A DNA stretch of 9,010 bases from Bacteroidales bacterium Bact_07. GTDB lineage: Bacteria > Bacteroidota > Bacteroidia > Bacteroidales > Tenuifilaceae. The translations under genes were made by a program, and so were the position numbers. The stretch lies in the NCBI GenBank assembly GCA_001603415.1, contig LUYY01000212.1:1-9010 (forward strand), written 5' to 3'. Positions 6,168 through 9,010 of the stretch are shown one piece after another. Under the pieces are notes generated by a model. That model searched no databases, was not told the DNA's origin, and worked only from the letters and a program-made list of their open reading frames with translations. The first letter of the stretch is position 1. Every line of letters begins with the position of its first letter.

Positions 6168-6698
6168 ATGGAGACTATTGAAAAAATCAGAAACAGAATA
6201 GCAATATACATTGTTGACTACAGTATTGAGTGGTCTGATGCTCTCTATAAAGGTATTGAATGCACCGAACCCTTTTTTATCAAAAAATTCTCTAATGGTG
6301 AGGACTTCATCAATTTTATAAGATCAACAAGGCTTAGCAAACGAATAACCCATGTAGCCCTTATTGGCTATACTTTTTACGACGAAAAGAATCAAACCCT
6401 CATGAATGGCATTGAAATTCTGGAATCACTAAAAAAAGTAAAGCCATTTGTGAATGCCATTATGCTTGCCAATGACGATGAACAGGAGTATGGTGGCTAT
6501 GTTAAGAAACTTGGTGCTGTTGCAGTAATCAATAAGGATGAGAGCGCCTTGATGAGAATAAATAACCATATTTCGATGCTTTACAGCAAACAGGCTCTTG
6601 CGCAACGTAAAAAAGATTTTGAAACTTCACTTTATATCTGTATTGCAACACTTCTTGTAACGGTTTCTTACGTGCTAATCAGCAATTATTTAATCTGA
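6168..6698 (+). CDS. Degenerate receiver-domain protein with C-terminal membrane anchor
   Basis: A 176-residue protein, not recognised as a named family. Residues about 11-138 read like a CheY-type receiver: strand IAIYIVD (11-17), strand HVALIGYTF (62-70) followed by NGIEILESLKK as in receivers, strand NAIMLANDDE (96-105), and LGAVAVINKDES (115-126). The phosphorylation site is broken. The second acidic residue of the first cluster is Y18 (only D17 remains), the acceptor Asp position is G67, and the Ser/Thr switch position is A101; only the lysine (K123) is kept. It therefore should not be phosphorylated in the usual way. Residues about 155-175 form one hydrophobic helix at the extreme C-terminus after a basic stretch (QRKKD), so it would be tail-anchored with the receiver in the cytoplasm. 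ATG 6168 is preferred over an in-frame TTG at 6159. Monocistronic, A+T-rich, and flanked by inverted repeats. Partner and role unknown. Confidence 0.75.
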   Translation: METIEKIRNRIAIYIVDYSIEWSDALYKGIECTEPFFIKKFSNGEDFINFIRSTRLSKRITHVALIGYTFYDEKNQTLMNGIEILESLKKVKPFVNAIMLANDDEQEYGGYVKKLGAVAVINKDESALMRINNHISMLYSKQALAQRKKDFETSLYICIATLLVTVSYVLISNYLI

Positions 6699-6719
6699 CA
6701 AAATTTCACTCGCTTGCCT

Positions 6720-6741
6720 AATTGACATCCACTTGTCAATT
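6720..6741. repeat. 8-bp inverted repeat AATTGACA / TGTCAATT
   Basis: Perfect 8-bp arms (6720-6727 and 6734-6741) around the six bases TCCACT, starting 22 bases after the stop of the pseudo-receiver gene. It could form a weak hairpin at the mRNA end but has no T tail and few G-C pairs, so termination is doubtful. The right arm read in reverse, AATTGACAAGTGGA, matches 5963-5976 upstream of the gene at 12 of 14 positions. Confidence 0.65.
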
Positions 6742-6759
6742 CTAGTAATTATATTACAT

Positions 6760-6774
6760 AATTGAAAATCAATT
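6760..6774. repeat. Palindrome AATTGA-AAA-TCAATT
   Basis: 6-bp perfect arms around AAA, sharing the TCAATT/AATTGA core with the sites at 5948, 5961 and 6720. It belongs to the same cluster of related short palindromes; the spacing differs from site to site, so they are not a regular array. Confidence 0.5.
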
Positions 6775-6887
6775 AGATGAAAAAATGTTTATTTTACACT
6801 TTCCATAATTTATTTATTGGCACTGGAATTGAATCAATGGGAACGATTAGTGTATGAGTTATGTTTAACCAAAAATACTGATGTGCA

Positions 6888-8939
6888 ATGCAAACAGGAA
6901 AAATAGGTGTAACCACTGAGAACATTTTCCCGATTATTAAGAAGTTTTTGTATTCCGATCACGAGATATTTCTTAGGGAGTTAATATCAAACGCAGTAGA
7001 TGCCACCCAAAAGTTAAAAACTTTGGCGTCGGTTGGAGATTTCAAGGGGGAGCTTGGCGACATTACCATTAGGGTTAAGGTGGATAAAAAGCAAGGCACC
7101 CTTACCATAAGTGATAGCGGAGTGGGCATGACAGCCGATGAAATTGACCGCTACATTAACCAAATTGCCTTTTCGGGCGCTGAGGAATTTCTGGAGAAGT
7201 ATAAGGCTCAGGCAAATGGTATCATTGGCCACTTTGGGCTCGGTTTTTACTCGTCGTTCATGGTGAGCGACAGGGTCGAAATTATTACCCGTTCGTGGCA
7301 GGAGGGTGCTAAAGCCGTTCGCTGGAGTTGCGATGGAACACCTGAGTATAAAATTGAGGATGCCGACCGTGAGTCTCGCGGTACCGATATCGTTTTACAT
7401 ATAAGCGACGATTCAAAGGAGTTCCTTGAGGAGCATAGGATTGAAGAGTTGCTTCGCAAGTATTGTCGGTTCTTACCCATTCCCATAGCCTTTGGAACCG
7501 AGAAGGAGTGGAAGGACGGCAAAGAGGTTGATACCGGAAAGGATAGAATAATTAACGATACCAATCCGCTTTGGACTCGTAAACCTGCTGAGCTCAAGGA
7601 CGATGATTACCAAAAGTTTTACCGCGACCTTTACCCTGCTCAGGAAGAACCTCTTTTCTACATCCATCTGAATGTTGATTACCCCTTTAACCTTACAGGT
7701 ATCCTTTACTTCCCGCGTATCAAAACAAATTTTGATATTCAAAAGAATAAGATTCAGCTTTACTGCAACCAGGTTTATGTAACCGATTCGGTTGAGGGTA
7801 TTGTACCAGAATTTTTGACTCTGCTTCATGGAGTTATCGATTCACCCGATATTCCTTTAAATGTTTCGCGCAGCTACCTTCAGAGCGATTCCAATGTGAA
7901 AAAAATATCGTCGCACATTACCAAAAAGGTAGCCGACAGGCTTCAGGAAATATTCAAGAACGACCGCGAGCAATTCGAAAAGAAATGGGACGACCTTAAG
8001 CTGTTCATCACCTTTGGTATGATTACCGATGAAAAGTTCTACGAGCGTGCCGAAAAATTTGCCTTGCTCAAGAACGTAGATGGAAAATATTTCACCTTTG
8101 AGGAGTATGAGAAGCTGGTTAAGGAGAATCAGACCGACAAAAATAAAACCCTTGTTTACCTGTATGCCAGCGATAAGGACGAACAGCATAGCTACATTGA
8201 GGAGGCTAAGGCTCGCGGCTACGATGTGCTGCTTATGGATGGACAACTCGATCCGCATTTCATTAATACCCTGGAGACTAAGCTTAAAGAAACCCGTTTT
8301 GCCCGTGTGGATTCTGATGTGATCGACAAGCTAATTGTGAAGGAGGATCGTAAGGAAGTTAGCCTATCGGCTGAGGAACAATCCGATTTGAGGGCTGTTT
8401 TTGAGGGTGCACTTCCTTCGGAAGACCACTACTGGGTGTCGTTTGAGGAACTTGGTGAAAATGCCAACCCGGTAATAATTACCCAATCGGAGTTTATGCG
8501 CCGCATGAAGGACATGGCCGCCATGAGCCCCACCTCCAGCTTTTATGGCAGCATGCCCGATAGCCGTAACCTTGTGGTTAACGTATCGCACCCCTTGGTT
8601 AAGGCTGTTATTGATGCAAAAAGCAAACAGCTTGGCGATAAGCTGAATGAGTTAAACGAAAAGATCAAGCCTGTAAGGGAAAAGGTTGATGAGCTGGAAA
8701 AAGCCCAGAAAGGTAAAAAGGACGAAGAGGTTCCCCAAGCCGATAAGGATGCCTTGGCCGATGCCGAAAAGCAACTCGACAAGCTCGAAGAGGAGCGCAG
8801 CTCTGTGCTCAAGGCCTTCGGAAAGGATTACAAGCTGGTTAAACAGCTTATCGATTTGGCATTGCTGGCCAATAACATGCTTAAAGGCGAGGATTTAAGC
8901 CGGTTTGTGAAGCGAAGTATTGAGCTAATTAAACCTTAG
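6888..8939 (+). CDS. htpG: Molecular chaperone HtpG (bacterial Hsp90)
   Basis: A 683-residue cytosolic Hsp90, an ATP-driven dimeric chaperone that remodels client proteins. The N-terminal GHKL ATPase domain (about 1-215) shows FLRELISNAVDA with catalytic E31 and Mg-binding N35, DSGVGMT (76-82, nucleotide-contacting D76 and G80), and the lid glycine motif GHFGLGFYSS (114-123). The middle domain (about 220-490) has LNVSRSYLQ with R328, which contacts the ATP gamma-phosphate in Hsp90s. The C-terminal dimerisation domain ends with LIDLALLANNMLKGEDLSRFVKRSIELI. It is longer than the 624-residue E. coli protein mainly because of a Lys/Glu-rich, coiled-coil-like insert at about 578-637, which I recall as usual in Bacteroidetes HtpG. 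The gene is alone, with its own terminator. No heat-shock operator was recognised upstream. Confidence 0.97.
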   Translation: MQTGKIGVTTENIFPIIKKFLYSDHEIFLRELISNAVDATQKLKTLASVGDFKGELGDITIRVKVDKKQGTLTISDSGVGMTADEIDRYINQIAFSGAEEFLEKYKAQANGIIGHFGLGFYSSFMVSDRVEIITRSWQEGAKAVRWSCDGTPEYKIEDADRESRGTDIVLHISDDSKEFLEEHRIEELLRKYCRFLPIPIAFGTEKEWKDGKEVDTGKDRIINDTNPLWTRKPAELKDDDYQKFYRDLYPAQEEPLFYIHLNVDYPFNLTGILYFPRIKTNFDIQKNKIQLYCNQVYVTDSVEGIVPEFLTLLHGVIDSPDIPLNVSRSYLQSDSNVKKISSHITKKVADRLQEIFKNDREQFEKKWDDLKLFITFGMITDEKFYERAEKFALLKNVDGKYFTFEEYEKLVKENQTDKNKTLVYLYASDKDEQHSYIEEAKARGYDVLLMDGQLDPHFINTLETKLKETRFARVDSDVIDKLIVKEDRKEVSLSAEEQSDLRAVFEGALPSEDHYWVSFEELGENANPVIITQSEFMRRMKDMAAMSPTSSFYGSMPDSRNLVVNVSHPLVKAVIDAKSKQLGDKLNELNEKIKPVREKVDELEKAQKGKKDEEVPQADKDALADAEKQLDKLEEERSSVLKAFGKDYKLVKQLIDLALLANNMLKGEDLSRFVKRSIELIKP

Positions 8940-8963
8940 TAAAGGCAAATAAAATCTTTTTAT

Positions 8964-8997
8964 AACGAGGTTAGAATAACATCTAACCTCGTTTTTG
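8964..8997 (+). terminator. Rho-independent terminator after htpG
   Basis: A 12-bp perfect stem (AACGAGGTTAGA at 8964-8975 with TCTAACCTCGTT at 8982-8993), a 6-nt loop, then TTTTT to 8996 with a second T run after GC. It begins 24 bases past the htpG stop. Confidence 0.95.
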
Positions 8998-9010
8998 CTT
9001 TTTTTAAATA

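Larger units (their letters stand above)
6699..6887. other. A+T-rich intergenic region between the pseudo-receiver gene and htpG
   Basis: It holds the inverted repeats described separately at 6720-6741 and 6760-6774 and a further small one, ATTGA-A-TCAAT, at 6828-6838. No T-tailed hairpin follows the pseudo-receiver gene. No convincing promoter for htpG is seen: TATGTTTA at 6860-6867 resembles a -7 box but lacks the final G and a spaced -33. No CIRCE-type (TTAGCACTC/GAGTGCTAA) heat-shock operator is present. Confidence 0.6.

Noticed and set aside
5948..6774. CRISPR-like array from the repeated TCAATTGA-type motifs
   Set aside because: The repeats are 8-13 bp palindromes with irregular spacing and a gene in the middle; there are no uniform repeats, spacers or cas genes.
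6777..6857. 26-codon open frame (begins MKKCLFYTFHNL) between the pseudo-receiver gene and htpG
   Set aside because: It has a start codon but no convincing promoter or ribosome binding site, and lies in A+T-rich DNA where such frames are common; there is no independent support.
6699..6887. CIRCE or sigma-32-type heat-shock control of htpG
   Set aside because: I searched by eye for the CIRCE inverted repeat and found none; the palindromes present have a different sequence.
7473..8258. Several minus-strand open frames of 100-130 codons inside htpG, some with hydrophobic translations
   Set aside because: They arise opposite a highly conserved Hsp90 gene; the hydrophobic look reflects the complement of Lys/Glu-rich codons.

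Overview
The window looks like chromosomal DNA from a member of the Bacteroidota, most likely the order Bacteroidales. The evidence is: A+T-rich genes with weak or absent Shine-Dalgarno sequences; promoter-like TAnnTTTG boxes (the Bacteroidetes -7 element) at 169-176 and 6111-6118; a lipoprotein dipeptidyl peptidase III with the HECLGH zinc motif typical of the Bacteroides branch of M49; and an HtpG carrying the charged C-terminal insert seen in this phylum. The species cannot be named from this sequence. Nothing indicates a plasmid, a phage, an rRNA or tRNA gene, or a CRISPR array.

Layout, all genes on the + strand. (1) 1-119 is the C-terminal end of an HU-family DNA-binding protein, closed by a strong terminator (137-169). 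(2) 181-897 is a TrmH-type tRNA ribose methyltransferase whose only visible promoter element sits five bases or fewer from its ATG, suggesting a leaderless message. (3) 952-3790 is a tight three-gene run: a LytTR response regulator with no adjacent kinase, a class III PLP aminotransferase (6-nt gap), and an exported protein of unknown function (14-nt overlap). (4) 3850-5883 is a lipoprotein dipeptidyl peptidase III with its own terminator (5890-5917). (5) 5918-6887 is the odd part. It holds a small gene (6168-6698) for a receiver-fold protein that has lost two of its three phosphorylation-site positions and ends in a single membrane helix. The gene is surrounded on both sides by inverted repeats, many built on TTGAC/GTCAA or TCAATTGA. 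(6) 6888-8939 is the Hsp90 chaperone htpG, closed by a terminator (8964-8997).

Most of the content is ordinary housekeeping and peptide/amino-acid metabolism, and the window does not reveal an obvious multi-gene system. The best candidate for something undescribed is the membrane-anchored pseudo-receiver with its palindrome-rich flanks, and secondarily the pairing of a kinase-less LytTR regulator with an aminotransferase and an uncharacterised exported protein. All functional statements come from reading motifs by eye; no database search was possible.
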